Shown: positions 11,421 to 23,084 of the stretch, piece by piece | How positions within the stretch are numbered: position 1 is the stretch's first letter | How the letters are laid out: each line of letters starts with the position of its first letter | From: Hygrophila difformis | Taxonomy: Eukaryota > Streptophyta > Magnoliopsida > Lamiales > Acanthaceae | DNA: 64,000 bases | Assembly (NCBI GenBank): GCA_030278955.1 | Contig: JAOANR010000014.1 | Span: 26,290,068-26,354,067, forward strand | Reading direction: 5' to 3' | The notes under the pieces: generated by a model | Told to the model about the DNA's origin: nothing | Seen by the model: the letters and a program-made list of their open reading frames with translations, nothing else | Database searches by the model: none | Translations under genes and position numbers: made by a program

Positions 11421-13036
11421 CGAGCAGTCAGAGTCAATATTCCTTGGAACACGGACTTTGCATGTTCAATTCATTTTCGTGGCTTCATAAATTACATTCT
11501 TTTTGGATTGGGATAAGACAATAAAAAACTACACGTATTAAATTCCCTTGATTGCAGTTTTTAATGAAATGATACTTGCTCACTAAATCGGGCCTACAAA
11601 TCAAACATTATTGTCAACCCTTCGTGAATATCATGTTTGAGAAATGCAAAGATTAAAAGTTAGAATTAAGATATGACATGAACATATTTAATGGAACAGA
11701 GCCTCACGTATAAGAGAATCGGAAAATTCACTCACTCTCAAATGGGGTTTAATCATTGAGCACTCAAAATCAAATTTAATTAAATTATTCCATAAGCTTG
11801 CATTCAGACCAACTCGCCACCGACTCATTTCCTCAAAAATCGAGATCCCGAGGTCTTATTTAAGGTTATAATGGGGCTTACGGTTGTAATATTGGTAAGA
11901 AAGGGAAATTATTGGGCTAAGAAATGGCAAGAATTTATTCTATCATAACTTGGCATTATTATTATTTAAAATTTATGATCATCACTATTTTTTTCTCTCT
12001 TTTGTTTTTCTTTTTCTATTGCATGACATTAGACTATGTCTAATTGCTTTGTCATTTGCAATTTATTCTTGTTGAAACTCAACATATTTCTTTTCTTTTT
12101 ATCTTTCCTTCTCTTTTTTTTTGAATCGGTTTATTGAATACCGATTTGTACATTCTTTGATGATCACAAATTTAATGCCTTTGTTAGAATTTATCCTTGT
12201 CCACTTGGGTTGAATATTTTGGTCTTTTTATAAGGGTAAGGAAAGTATAGAGGGCTTCAAGAAAAATTAGGCTTAAAGGCTCAAGTGGGTTAATCCTAAA
12301 GGGAAAATATTTTTGGGTTTGGATTTCAAGCGAAGGCCAAAAATTTGGTTTTTCTAAGTGCCTCGATCATATGCTCGATTTCGGAAATATGGCATGGTCT
12401 TGAATCGGTCCCAATTGCAAGTTCTAGTTTCCTTTAATCAAAATGATTCACACATCAAAGAAATAAATGAGTAAAAGTGACTCATGGCTCAAATCTCAAA
12501 ATGTTGGATTGATTCATGTCATACAATATTCTAAAATTTAATCAAAGCTTAACTCTGACAATCTATTCAATCGAAGTTTTCAACATGAAGATTTATTACC
12601 CAAAAAGATGATCGCATCATTAAATTTTTATAGCTCAAAACCTTAGGAATTTATTTCATGCATCCTTTCAATTATATTATCCCAATTTAAAAGTTTGAAA
12701 ATTTAATCATAAGCCTAAATTCAACAGATGAATTTAGAACATGTTTATGCATGCTTTTTGCTGGTTATTTAATTTAAAGCAGTAAAAGAGGCACTGTTAA
12801 CATACTAAATATGTCAACAGCATATTTTTGGCCTGACAGTCACTTATTCATCACGGACTGTCAGACATCTTTTCAAAAATAAAAATAAAAATGTTGTTTG
12901 GACTGCAAAATTCCAACTTCGAAAGCAGTAAGTTATATCAATTACAAGAGATTTCATTTGCAATCAGAATGAACTTGCACGAATGAATTGAAATTCTCTT
13001 ATATGATATTTACAATTAAGCTCACGAATGATAAGA
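11421..13036 (-). other. 3' non-coding region of element B
   Basis: No ORF recognised. It is closely similar to 53550-55170 of element A (for example the stretch around 12260-12420 versus 54380-54540), so it belongs to the shared chassis of the family. T-rich patches lie at 11990-12020 and 12085-12125. Similarity to A ends just before the extra ORF (about 12990), where the two elements carry different coding sequences. Confidence 0.6.
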
Positions 13037-14911
13037 TCAGGAGTCACCATCTTTCTTTTCGTCCGATTTCTTGGAGGAGCCAGCATCGTCAGGAATCTTC
13101 TTGAGTAAAGTCTGCATGATCTGATTTTGGCTTTGGAGAAGTGACTCTATCATCTTTCTATTTCGCTCATCACTTTCTTGCCTTTCTCGGTGCATCCTCT
13201 CTTTCCTTTCCAACATTAACTTTCTGAATTCTTCATCTCTTCTCTCCTTTCGCTTTTCTTCCTTTTCTCTCATGCGTTCTTGGCGTTTTTCCTCGGCCCT
13301 CTTTCGTTGCTCCTCATGACTTGTCATCACCACATCCGTCATAGTCTTAACTCCTTGAAGCACGGATTGGCTCATCTGACTCATTAGTTCGAGTGCTTGG
13401 GAATCCGCAGGAAATTGAGATACATTTTGGCTCCGTGGAAGCGGCTGGGATGGTACTGGAGGAGGTTGAGAAGGTGCTGGAGTAGGTTGAGAAGGAGTAG
13501 GAATGCCTTCTTCTTCATCTGGATGCTCTATTCCCTCGGGCTGTTCATACTGTGGAACTTCGGCCCGAGCCCTGGGAGGTTCCTCTCCAGTCTTAACTGT
13601 TTTCCTTATTCTTTTAGGCGCAAGAGGTGGCAATTCCGATCTAATCCGAGATGGAGCTGAATCACCAGATATGTGCGATGATTGAACTCCAGAATCAGCA
13701 GGCAGTGGAGGAAGTGCATATCGAATTCTTTCTTGACTCAGCATGTACGGCACTTGGATGGGGGAGTCCATGTTTACCATTTTCTGCCCTGTAAACACTT
13801 CAATGTCCAGGCCTTGATCAATGCAGATTCTTCTGATCAAATTGGGGTAGCAGAGAGCTTGCTTTATTGGGAGCCTAGAGGTGATAACCTCAAAGATGTG
13901 CTCCCATGCATTCAATTTCATCCCATGCCAGAGTTTCGCCATCCCCAATAGTATACTGCCTGAAGTGGTTTGGGGATGTGTACTCGGCTTGATCTTTGCC
14001 ATATAGAATTCATAAGTTGGCATGAATTCTACCTTGAGTTCTGACGCTTGGAAAGTGTTTACAGTTGTAGGCCTCTTTGTTAAGCTGTTAGCGATGGCAC
14101 GGTATGCATTCCTTCTCGTGGTCTTGCCTCGCTTGCAGAAAAGTTCGTCCTTGGGAATTTCATAGGGTGATCGGGTGTATTGAGAAACCTGTTCAAGTAT
14201 TGTGGGGAGAAGTCTATGGTGTGTCCCCGAACCCAAGTTTTTCTCTCTTCCACATTGATGTTTGCATAAAATTCTCGAGTAAGCTCAACATATCCTGGTT
14301 CCCCATGATGCAGCAAAAATCCCCCCCATCCTTGCCGAGTCCTTAAAAAATCGACCGTTGGATGCGTTAGGGTGCTTGCCTCAAATCCTTGTCGGGTATG
14401 ATATATTCCTGCAGCTGCTCATACGCCCTAACGCATTCAATGTTGCTGTCAAACTTGGCCGTGACATCAGCTGCCGTGATCTGTTGCTTTTTCGGAGCTG
14501 TTGCTGGAATCCCCATCCTTGTGCGCACCTTGGTTTCCACCCAGAAATCAACTGGCTTGATTGATCCAATTGACTCCTGAGGTTCATCCTCACTGGTTGC
14601 CAATCCGTTGGGTCATCATTTGAATCCGACGGCTCATTAATTTCAACTTCATGCGCAGGCTCGTTCTGCTGAGCTCCCTCCACCTCCATGTCTCCTTCAG
14701 CTGCTGCCTCCTGTATAATTACATTGTTCACAGTGTTGAGTTCACAGTATTCGGGATTAGGAAAATCTAGAAAGGGGTAGTAAGGATCATCAACATAAGT
14801 TGATACCTCCTCCCGTCTACTTGATTGTTCATGCCTAGCCTCATTTACAATTTCCCGGATATTTTCTTTGAAGAGTGGAACTATTGTTTGATCGCCTGGC
14901 TGTTCCTCCAA
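13037..14911 (-). pseudogene. Element B extra ORF, C-terminal part: plant-transposon-type domain plus charged helix
   Basis: Reads leftwards from 14911 through several frames. An acidic segment (MEEQPGDQTIVPLFKENI...) is followed by PVDFWVETKVRTRMG and ELTREFYANINVEERKTW...RFLNTPDH, then by a 399-aa frame (14236-13037). The order 'REFYANI - VRGH - LNRFLNTPD - HPQTTSGSILLGMAKL' fits the putative plant transposon protein domain (PF20167 type). Its C-terminus has a Pro-rich linker (PTPSQPTPAPSQPPPVPSQP) and about 100 residues of Arg/Glu/Lys-rich helix likely to form a coiled coil. Frameshifts near 14370 and 14240 break it. It is the end of one long extra ORF that starts at 42846. Confidence 0.6.
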
Positions 14912-14959
14912 AAGAGTATCAAGTGCAGTTGGGTCTATTGATGCTTGTGAGCTCCCTGC

Positions 14960-15673
14960 TTATGCTTGTTGAGCTTGTTTTTCTGTTTCTCTTTTCCTGA
15001 GTTTTTCTTTCTCAGCCATGTATTCCTTCCACAGAGGGTCATCCTTTTTAATTGCAAAGAATGCTCTGAATTCTTTATCTCTTTGCTTAGGAGTCAAATG
15101 TGCAAACAGATGAGGATCTTGTTCTCTGGCGGATGGCTTAGTTTCAGGCATTTTATCTAGCACCACCAGGTCATCATCATCGATGTCTTTGATTGTCTTA
15201 GGCTTGGCAGATTTTTCTTTTTGCAATTCAGCTCTTTGCTTTTCCATCTCTTCTCCCTTTTCAATTTTCACTTGGATGATCTTTTCACGTGTTGGTTCCT
15301 CCACTGTTTCAGTTTCGGATCCCTTCTTCGACTCAAGCTCAGCCTCAAGCTTCCGGGCAGCTTCCTCATCCTTTGTCTGCTGAATATTTTTCCTAATCTG
15401 TTCATCCTTTGCAGCTTTCTTTTCTCTTTCAATCCGTTCCTCTTCATCCATTTTTTCTACTCCTGAACCTCCTACTTCAGAGCCTTGTTCTGCTAGGGCC
15501 ATAGCCATTCCTGCATTCTCCTCTTCCTGTAGCTTTCTGGCATATTCAGCATCCAAGGCGATCTTATGTTTCCTCTTGGGAGGTGGCGGTGGCATCGCCT
15601 TTTTTTCTTTGTCAGCTGGATCTGAAGGTGCTGCCATTTTCCTAGCAGTTGGCTCAGGCTCTTGGATTACCAC
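14960..15673 (-). pseudogene. Element B extra ORF, coiled-coil middle segment
   Basis: A 237-aa frame, highly charged, with a proline run (MPPPPPKRKHK), then DAEYARKLQEEENAGMAMAL. This 'EYARKLQEEE' pattern recurs in coding extras of plant LTR elements. It continues with Glu/Lys/Arg heptads predicted to be a coiled coil. It joins the neighbouring segments (15810-16955 upstream, 13037-14911 downstream) by frameshifts, so the three were one reading frame. No enzymatic motif seen. Confidence 0.55.
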
Positions 15674-15809
15674 TTTCGTTCCAGAGCCCTTGTCGGTTTC
15701 TCTTTGTCGGCCAATTTCACCAGCTTTTTCTTAGTTTGCACTTGCTCAGTTTTCTCAGGGATAACTGGCTGATCCTTAGGCTCCGATTGTTTTGGTTGCT
15801 TTTTCTGGT

Positions 15810-16955
15810 TCAGGTTGCTTCTGCGGCCCTTGCTCCTGTTGAGTGAAAAATTTGAGGTGGAGATGCCCTAGCAGTGTACTGATTGATTAGAATGTTAGGA
15901 TCTTCTTCCTCTGCCACTTGCGTCCCAAACTGCTTGTGTGCGTATCTCAGATAATCTTGCACAAATCCTGGATTGGTGATCCTCACCAGTTTGAATTCCC
16001 ATGCTCTCTTAACCCTGTTGCAGATTATGCTTCTAATCTTGTGGTTATAGTGCATGATCTTTGCTTTATTTTCAGTATTCCCATAGTCTAATGCCTCTTT
16101 ATCCATGTCCATAAGGAGTTCAAGATATGAGGTTCTATAACGCTCCATCATGGCACCAACCATATCTCTTTCTAACGCTTCCTTCAAGTAGGCCATATCC
16201 TGTGCCAGATCATACTTCAAGTATTCTTCTGCTTCAGCCTTGGTCATTAGTCTGTATTGCCTCGCATCCTTTTTCAGCACTGACCATCTTTTGTGTCTGA
16301 TCTCATAAACTAGTTTTTCTCGCAGAACTCTAATATGCTCAGGGAAATCAGGATCCACCTCAGTTCCCTTTTCAGTTATCCCTACCTGACCGAATCGTTT
16401 GTTCACGAAAATCGCCTCAAAATTTTCCTCGTCTGGCAAGACCTGTCCTTTATCCAGTCGCTCTTGCTTAATGAGTCCTCTGCCCTTTCCCCACAGATAT
16501 GTCAATTGATTCCATTCATGTCGGGCAGCATTAATTTCTTCCCTGAATCTATTCAGCATAGTTGAGTCTCTTTCAGCGTTATACTCTTCTATTCTCTTCA
16601 ACTTGTGAAACAAGTTGCAACTCAGTTCTCTATGCCTCCTACGGACCTGAATGGTCACCCATCTTTGCTCCTCCACACCCATGTTATCAAACAGGTGCGG
16701 GTTCCAAATGCAGGGGAAAGCTTCATACATCATAATGGCCCCCTTTCCCAGTATCTGGCTTACATCCAAGGGCTTTTCCACAAACTGCAGTCTCATTTGT
16801 GGGTCTATTGGCTGATCGGGGATGAGTATGTCGTAATTCGAAATTTCTATTCCCACTGTTCCATCATCTAAATGCCGTTCCCAGACAACTTTGTGTATTT
16901 GGAATTTTAGTGTGATCCGCTCCAGGTGGACTGCTGGAGTCATTCGGCGCATGGT
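15810..16955 (-). pseudogene. Element B extra ORF, N-terminal globular segment, interrupted by element C
   Basis: An open frame of nearly 390 codons whose first residues (above 16955) are read from element C's LTR and are not real. From 16955 leftwards it encodes a globular, Trp/Arg-rich protein (VVWERHLDDGTVGIEI, MMYEAFPCIWNPHLFDNMG, HEWNQLTYLWGKGRG), ending ARAAEAT at about 15810. I do not recognise a family. The upstream part of the same coding region is at 41106-41380, on the other side of the 24-kb element C. The two sides are in different frames, so at least one indel accompanies the split. Confidence 0.55.
16951..16955. repeat. Target-site duplication of element C (left copy)
   Basis: ATGGT immediately before TGATGCGTG. 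The same five bases follow the right LTR at 41101-41105. Flanking sequences on both sides read into element B's extra ORF, confirming a clean insertion. Confidence 0.9.
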
Positions 16956-18353
16956 TGATGCGTGATTTTCACTACTCATATTTTACCACAAGCGGATGGT
17001 TGTCATCAAGTAATAAAAACCGGTGAATACCGGGTCGAACCCAAGGGAATTCAGAATATTAATTCATTCTGGAGAATATTTTAATTGTTTTAAGTTTATT
17101 TAATATATTTTATATTTTGAAAAGGATTTGTCTAATTCTAATGGTGATTTAAATTAAAAACAATGACATTAAATTAGAATAAAGCAAATTAAAGTTTTAA
17201 TTGATAAAAATACTAATGGGAGTTGATTGTAATATTTTAAATATTGCCATCTTTATTAAAAAAAATAGAAATTGTATTATGATTTGACATTTCCCAATGT
17301 TCTAAAAATCAATTTCTTAAATTTAAATATTTTTATAAAGATTAAAAATATAATAATCTACTAAAAATTCCAAGTTATGCTTAAACGGACTTCATGGAAG
17401 CTGATTAGATTATCTAACATGTTGCAATCATTATTCTAGGCCTAAATTTGAGTCTTTCCCAAGCATACAAATTTTCCTATAGCAATTAATAGGCACTTTT
17501 CATTTCCCAAATCATTGTGCACATGCCAGAATCCATTTTTAATGTAATTTATTCCCAATTCCGGTACTAAAATATTAATTCTACTTTTTATCTCCCGATT
17601 TCGCAAAGCAGAATTTATGGAATTAGATTCTAACATTCAAATTATGCAAAACAGTGTAAATAATCTAACAGTTATGATAAAATAATAATAAAACATGTTA
17701 AACTGGATTTAATTAATAATATTAAAATGCAGACAGATTAGAATTAATGCCAGATTACTAAAAATAGACAACACAGGTTTGATCGATCAGTCAGGCTTTT
17801 AGCAGATTAATATTCTAAATCACAGATTTGATAAAACACAAAAGATCGATCAATTCAGTAATGTCTAACATATAATCCTAGTACAGATTCTAGCAGAATA
17901 GCAAATTTATCCATCTTAATCGATTAAAAAGCAGATTACACCTAAACATGAAATTTTCACCTCTAAGTTCAGGCAGAATGGCGCTTAAACCAAATTAGAC
18001 AGATTTTAATATGATAGCAGATTAATCGATCAGTTCAGATTAAACAAATAAAATAGCAGATTTAAGATTTTCATCCAATCTTAATAATCGATCAAATTTT
18101 GGTAGACAGTACATGATTCTAATCCACATTCTAACAATCAAAACAGATTAATCCAGATTACAGAATTAAACATCGACATATTATTGCTTCCATAAAAGAT
18201 AAATTCGTACTTCAAAGTGATTCTGAACTCCCGTTCTAGAATACTTCTAACACGAACAATACAGAAATCCGTCTACAAATTAAAAACATGATAGCAGATT
18301 ACATTTAGAGGCAATTTCAATTCATTACAATACAAGAAAAAGAAAGGCAACAC

Positions 18354-18437
18354 CTAGAATAGGAAGAACACGCCCAGAACAGCGTCCTTGATGCATTCCT
18401 CCGGCATGATTTTGTGTTTCTGGCCTTCTTCTCCCAT
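18354..18437 (-). CDS. Short conserved leader ORF in the C LTR (27 aa), uncertain
   Basis: Begins MGEEGQKHKIMPEEC and ends VLGVFFLF-stop, about 115 bp downstream of the palindromic array in the probable transcribed leader. The right LTR copy keeps the frame with one Pro-to-Leu change. The stop codon overlaps a possible donor (TAG followed by GTGTTG). It could be an upstream ORF or simply chance; LTR identity makes conservation uninformative. Confidence 0.25.
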   Translation of the reverse strand: MGEEGQKHKIMPEECIKDAVLGVFFLF

Positions 18438-18552
18438 TAGCAGATGCTTAGAGAGTGTTTATGTTCGAAAATATGAGTCTCGCTGTCGGAGAAATGAAGA
18501 AAACGGTGTTTAAAACCGAGTTCGGGAGGTTAAGAAACTGCTCAACCGCGAC

Positions 18553-18799
18553 TGTGGCGCCTAATGTGGCGCTCGGAAGAGGTTTTAGGCGCCACCAAGA
18601 AGCTGCGGCGCATAACGACGATTTTCCAAATTTCTGTGTGCGGCGCATTTTGCGGCGCTCGAAGGCCAATTTAGACGCCACCCAGCTTATGCGGCGCATC
18701 CTGAAGCTTTTTCCATCCGAAATTTTCCCAAGTGTTGATGCGGCGCCTGATGTGGCGCTCAGGGCTCGATTTGGGCGCCGACATGCCTATGCGGCGCAT
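18553..18799. repeat. Palindromic repeat array, C motif (3' LTR)
   Basis: Three units of about 95 bp. Each runs TGTGGCGCC, GTGGCGCTC, a 16-bp spacer, TTAGGCGCCAC, then GCGGCGCAT. The same unit grammar is found at 22318-22644 and 32363-32691 upstream of the two extra ORFs, and in the other LTR (40553-40798). Confidence 0.85.
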
Positions 18800-19101
18800 T
18801 CTGGGCACAGTCCAGTGTTGAAAAATCCGAACTTGACATCTTTTGTTCTCCGAACATCTTCTTTCTTCATTTTAATGCCTGAAACATCATTGCAATGTAT
18901 TAGAATTGCCAAAGTCTTATTAAAAAGCATAAAACAAGATAAATTGAACTCAAATAAGCTCAATTTAATCAGTCTTATTAATATTTACAAACCACAAGAA
19001 ATGTGCATTAAAAAGCAGTAAAATAGGGTCACATGCATGCAATTTAAGTCCAATTTAACATAATTTAAGCTCATTTAAATGTGGTTTCACAGGGTGCATC
19101 A

Positions 19102-19143
19102 ACATCCTCACACTTAAATATTGCTCGTCCCTTGAGCAATGAA
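19102..19143 (-). promoter_or_regulatory. Polypurine tract and adjacent stem-loop of element C
   Basis: The minus strand reads AAGTGTGAGGATGT directly before the LTR start TGATGCACC. Next to it lies ATTGCTC-GTCCCTT-GAGCAAT, a perfect 7-bp stem. Comparable stem-plus-TGTGAGGATG modules occur elsewhere in the window. Confidence 0.65.
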
Positions 19144-20554
19144 ACCAATGATCACATCACATGCCAATCTAGATAATAAAGATGAAGTCATTTCAGTTCT
19201 GCCAAATCATAGATTTCAACAACGCAATGAGCTAAAAGGGTTCAGAGTTTAATGCGCTAGACAAAGGTAAATTGTCATGCATCAGCTATCAAAACCAGGT
19301 ATCCAAAGCACTTACAATACAAAAAGCAGATCAATCAGACATAGCAACTCGAAACGGGAGAGGAAATAATGTAAATATGCTTTTCTATTCCTGTCTTCAA
19401 AAATGCTCAATTAATGACTTGGTTTCACAATTATTCTAGACACTTTGGCTGAGTTGTAGACGGTTGAATTCCAAAAGCTACTCATGTCTAAGAATACGTG
19501 CCAGTCATATAGCCAAGAGTTTATAAATATTCTGTTTAATACCCCTTTATTTTAAACCTCTTCTCTTTTTTTTTTTCTTTTTTTTTTTGATCTTGCATTT
19601 CTAATTTTTTCTTTTCTTTTTCTTTTTGCAAGATTTAATATATAAAATTTTTTTATGGGGGTTTTACTCTGACTTTATTGTAACTAAGCATTTAAGGAGT
19701 CATGGAACGAGCATATTCATATATAAATAATGATAACTCTCCACATATCAAATAAACCAGTCTAACTAATCAAAAGCTTTCTGCAAGATAAATAGAATCG
19801 TCACCCAAGTTCAAACAACTAGCATGACCGTTTAACAAAGTCTAGTACTTTAAACTAGGAAACCTAATACTCATTAAGTTGTAAAATCAGATCCGAGCAG
19901 AACGTTTAGACTTGTTTTGATTTTCTCCAGATTGGCAGTGATGTGAGAATTTAAATAGTAGCACCACTGTGAAAACATAATTTAAATCTAACATAATTAA
20001 TATACCCAATTCATGCATGTACCATTTTATTTAAAGCATAATAAAACACGAAAATAACATAAAATTAAACTAAGCTCTTACCAGAATAATTCATGCAGAT
20101 TGATAAAATAAAACATGAAAAGATCACACCTGGAGTATGTAGATCCCTAGAATTTCTTTTTTTTACCAACATGGATGTCCCCTCTTTGCTTCTTCTTGGC
20201 ATATCCTGCTTCTATTTATATATATATGGTATTCACTCATACAAAAGATGATCATTAGAGCACATGGTAAATTATAAGTTAAAATAATTAAACCTCATCC
20301 ATAATTTATTTAAATTCAGATTTTATTATTAAATTTCAGATTTTTATTTATTTTGTAGGCACATTTTATCAATTAAATAATTATGGACAGATTTAATTAA
20401 AATATTTAAATTTTATAAATTTACCAAAAGCAAAATACCACAAATCTAGCAATTATTACATAAAGAAGCTAATTAAATAAGCAAAATAGCACCAAAATAG
20501 TTCTAACTATTACAAATTAAACCAAAAAGGGAGCAATCCTATCTAATCACAAAT
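19144..20554 (-). other. 3' non-coding region of element C with an orphan TATA box and splice donor
   Basis: No coding region. A CT/T-rich tract lies at 19557-19628. On the minus strand a strong TATA stretch (TATATATAAATAG, about 20215-20228) is followed about 130 nt later by a consensus donor CTG-GTAAGAGC (junction 20082/20081). This resembles the start of another transcription unit with no ORF attached and no palindromic array upstream. Confidence 0.4.
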
Positions 20555-22021
20555 CTAGATTTCTAAAGATCCATCCGAATCACCTACTTCATCTTCCCTA
20601 GGAACATCATCATCCCCTGTAGAGCTCGAACTAGTAGTAGGAGGAATATATCGATCACCTAGACTTTCAGACATGAAAAATTCAAGTCTACTAGAAAGTT
20701 GTGAAATTTGTGCTCGTGTACTATCCTCCTTCCTCTTCATCTCTTCTCTAAGCTGATGAATCTCGTAGGTCATCCTATTGATTGCAATCTCTGCAGGCTC
20801 TACCTTAGTACCAGATGTACTAGGTATATCAGGATGACAAGTGGGTGTCCCACGGGATGTAGTAGGGTAGCCAAGCTCTGCACATCTTACTCCAGGCTTA
20901 TTATAGAAATTCTTGAAAGAGATAGGAGGCTTTGGCTTCACATCATGAGCATAGGCCGTCATATTCACTCCAGCTCTTTCACAAAGTGTCCAGATCAGTG
21001 CAGGAAATCCCAGCACAGTCCGTGCAGTGTCAGACGCCATCTTATCCAGCTCATATGCTATCATCTCTCCAATATCAATAGGTAGCCCGTTCTTCACACA
21101 ATACACAAAATAAAGTTCTTCTGCATTCGGTTGTGAAGTGTGCGAAGTAGGAAATACCTTATGCTTGTAGAGTAGGTAGAACTGATAAAGCGGTGCAGCC
21201 ATTAAAGTAGCTACAACATTCTCCTTCTTCTCTCCTATGTAGGCCACCCTCTTTTGAGTTTCGAACATCTCTTTCAAAATTCTTTTCTCCAATTCGGGTC
21301 CTCCTTCTTCTTCATAAATAGGGTCATGGAAGTGCTTCTTCTTCGTAGCTGGGCAAGAAACATCCACAGTACCATAAAGTTCATTGATTACTGCAGGACC
21401 ATATGGCACAGGCACTCCCCTAATCCATGAAGTATAACGATCATACTGAGCATTGCACAAGAATTGTCTGGTAAGCTCCCAAGAATAAACTCCTTCCGGA
21501 TGTGCAGCAAATTGCATCCATCCTCGACTCATGAGAGCATCATGAACCGAAAATCTCTCCATGTCAGCTTCAGTGAACCCTTTATCAGGAATAATCCATC
21601 TTTCCACCATCTTCTGATAATAAGAATACGCAGTTTGATTGATGAAAATGGCCGGATTAAAAGTATCTCCTGTTAATTCTTCCAGAGGAGTAGTATCGTT
21701 CTTTCTATTGTAACTCTTCCTCTTGGTTTTAGATTCACGAGGAATTTCTGGTGAGATTTCCTCCGGGGATTCAGCGACATCTTCTTCTTGCTGTGGATCA
21801 TCCTCCGTTGGTTGAGCAGAATTGAAAGAAGTATCGTAACCATTATACGAATCGGGAGCTACCAGATTGTTCACAAATATGTCTTCAGCACCCATTGTAG
21901 CCGGCTCTGGAATAGGTTCATTAATTTCTGGTGTCTGTGATGGAGCAGGCTCTGTGGCTTTCAATTTCTTTCCGGCATTGTTTCTCTTGTTTCCTCGGGT
22001 TGATTTTCTCTTTGGCCCCAT
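20555..22021 (-). CDS. Element C extra ORF 2: intact 488-aa nuclear-type protein with plant-transposon-type domain
   Basis: A single open frame from ATG at 22021. Residues 1-25 are very basic (MGPKRKSTRGNKRNNAGKKL), a likely nuclear localisation or DNA-contact segment. A Pro/Glu-rich linker follows. About residues 115-370 resemble the putative plant transposon protein domain (PF20167 type): SWELTRQFLCNAQYDR, SWIRGVPVPYGPAVINELYG, then AEELYFVYCVKNGLPIDIGE and VLGFPALIWTLCERAGV. After that comes a short coiled coil (about 405-450: EIHQLREEMKRKEDSTRAQI) with SRLEFFMSESLGDRY, and an acidic tail. It is a paralogue of extra ORF 1, which carries ARLEYFMSQSLGRRY in the same place. A TATA box (22141-22148) lies 120 bp upstream and a GGCGC array 300-620 bp upstream, so it appears to have its own promoter. 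The function is unknown; a DNA-binding role is my inference. Confidence 0.75.
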   Translation of the reverse strand: MGPKRKSTRGNKRNNAGKKLKATEPAPSQTPEINEPIPEPATMGAEDIFVNNLVAPDSYNGYDTSFNSAQPTEDDPQQEEDVAESPEEISPEIPRESKTKRKSYNRKNDTTPLEELTGDTFNPAIFINQTAYSYYQKMVERWIIPDKGFTEADMERFSVHDALMSRGWMQFAAHPEGVYSWELTRQFLCNAQYDRYTSWIRGVPVPYGPAVINELYGTVDVSCPATKKKHFHDPIYEEEGGPELEKRILKEMFETQKRVAYIGEKKENVVATLMAAPLYQFYLLYKHKVFPTSHTSQPNAEELYFVYCVKNGLPIDIGEMIAYELDKMASDTARTVLGFPALIWTLCERAGVNMTAYAHDVKPKPPISFKNFYNKPGVRCAELGYPTTSRGTPTCHPDIPSTSGTKVEPAEIAINRMTYEIHQLREEMKRKEDSTRAQISQLSSRLEFFMSESLGDRYIPPTTSSSSTGDDDVPREDEVGDSDGSLEI

Positions 22022-22140
22022 GAGAAACGAGTTTTTACAGTAATTTGATGAATAGGACAGGTATTAGGAAGCTTAATATCGAACAAGAAGAGAGTAGACA
22101 GATTTAGTAGAACATGAACAAGAAGGATCGGTTCTATCCC

Positions 22141-22148
22141 CTTTTATA
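22141..22148 (-). promoter_or_regulatory. TATA box of extra ORF 2
   Basis: TATAAAAG on the minus strand, about 120 bp upstream of the ATG at 22021 and 170 bp downstream of the palindromic array. A second candidate, TGTATATAC, lies at about 22203-22211. Confidence 0.45.
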
Positions 22149-22317
22149 GAGAGTGAAATCATGACTTGGTCAAGATATGAGGTGAATAATCGGATCCAAG
22201 GCTGTATATACACCAAATATATGATTTAGAGTCAGTATAATGCAGTTTTGGATCTTAAAAATCGATTGAATTTGATTTGAATCTTTTGGATTCGCGGATT
22301 TTTCAAAAATTCGCGTC

Positions 22318-22644
22318 TGTGGCGCCCAATGTGGCGCTCAGAAGCCAATTTAGGCGCCACACAGCAAGTGTGGCGCATTCTGAAGAAAAGCTCGGGTCCG
22401 CGGCGCCAAAAGTGGCGCTCAAGGGGTGATTTGGGCGCCGCACAGTAGATGCGGCGCATCCTGAAGCAACTTGGAAATTTTTTTATTTTTGTGGCGCGGA
22501 AAGTGGCGCATGGGAGCAGTTTTAGGCGCCGCATAGCACATGCGGCGCATTCTGGGAAAACTTGGAAAATTTTCCAAGTGTCCAGGCGCCAATGTGGCGC
22601 TGCAGGGCCTTTTTCGGCGCCACACAGTGTGTGTGGCGCATTCT
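22318..22644. repeat. Palindromic repeat array, C motif (upstream of extra ORF 2)
   Basis: Four units of about 70-95 bp, each GTGGCGCC, GTGGCGCTC, TTAGGCGCCACACAG, then GTGTGGCGCATTCTG with variations. The third-to-fourth element pair often forms an inverted repeat. Flanking sequence is not LTR-derived, so the array is shared while its surroundings differ. Confidence 0.85.
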
Positions 22645-23084
22645 GTGCCGAATTCGGGCAGAATGTGTTTTTCCTAAGTTCATCCCCAAGATATCCAACA
22701 TCTCCAAATCAATCAACAACACCAGTTTCACATTTTCTACACCTCAATCAAGTCCAAATACACCTCATTGATCTATCCAACAGTTCAAAACAGTTTAATC
22801 TAACACGAAATTGGCAAGAGCTATTTTATTGAATTTAAAAGCAACTAAGAACCTTAAAAGCCAAATAACAACTATCTAAAGCTTCACATGATCTAGATAA
22901 CTTGATTAATGAAAATAACATGACTAGAATAGCAAAATAGCAGGAAATAGAGTTCAGGACAGTACAATCCAAATGAAAAATACTGAAAAGTAGCAAAACG
23001 AATCCAATAGAGTCAAATACATAGGCCTATCAATACATGTCATCTATAACACTCATAAGCCTATCTATTGCTTATCTCTCACTC
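22645..23084 (-). other. Spacer between the two extra ORFs
   Basis: AT-rich, non-coding. No stem-loop/TGTGAGGATG module and no convincing splice acceptor seen. Confidence 0.5.

Larger units (their letters stand above)
16956..19101 (-). repeat. 3' LTR of element C (2146 bp)
   Basis: On the minus strand it starts TGATGCACCCTG and ends ATCACGCATCA, with 6-bp inverted ends TGATGC/GCATCA. It is nearly identical to 38957-41100. It contains a GGCGC palindromic array (18553-18799) and a short leader ORF (18354-18437). The body is AT-rich. Confidence 0.92.
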
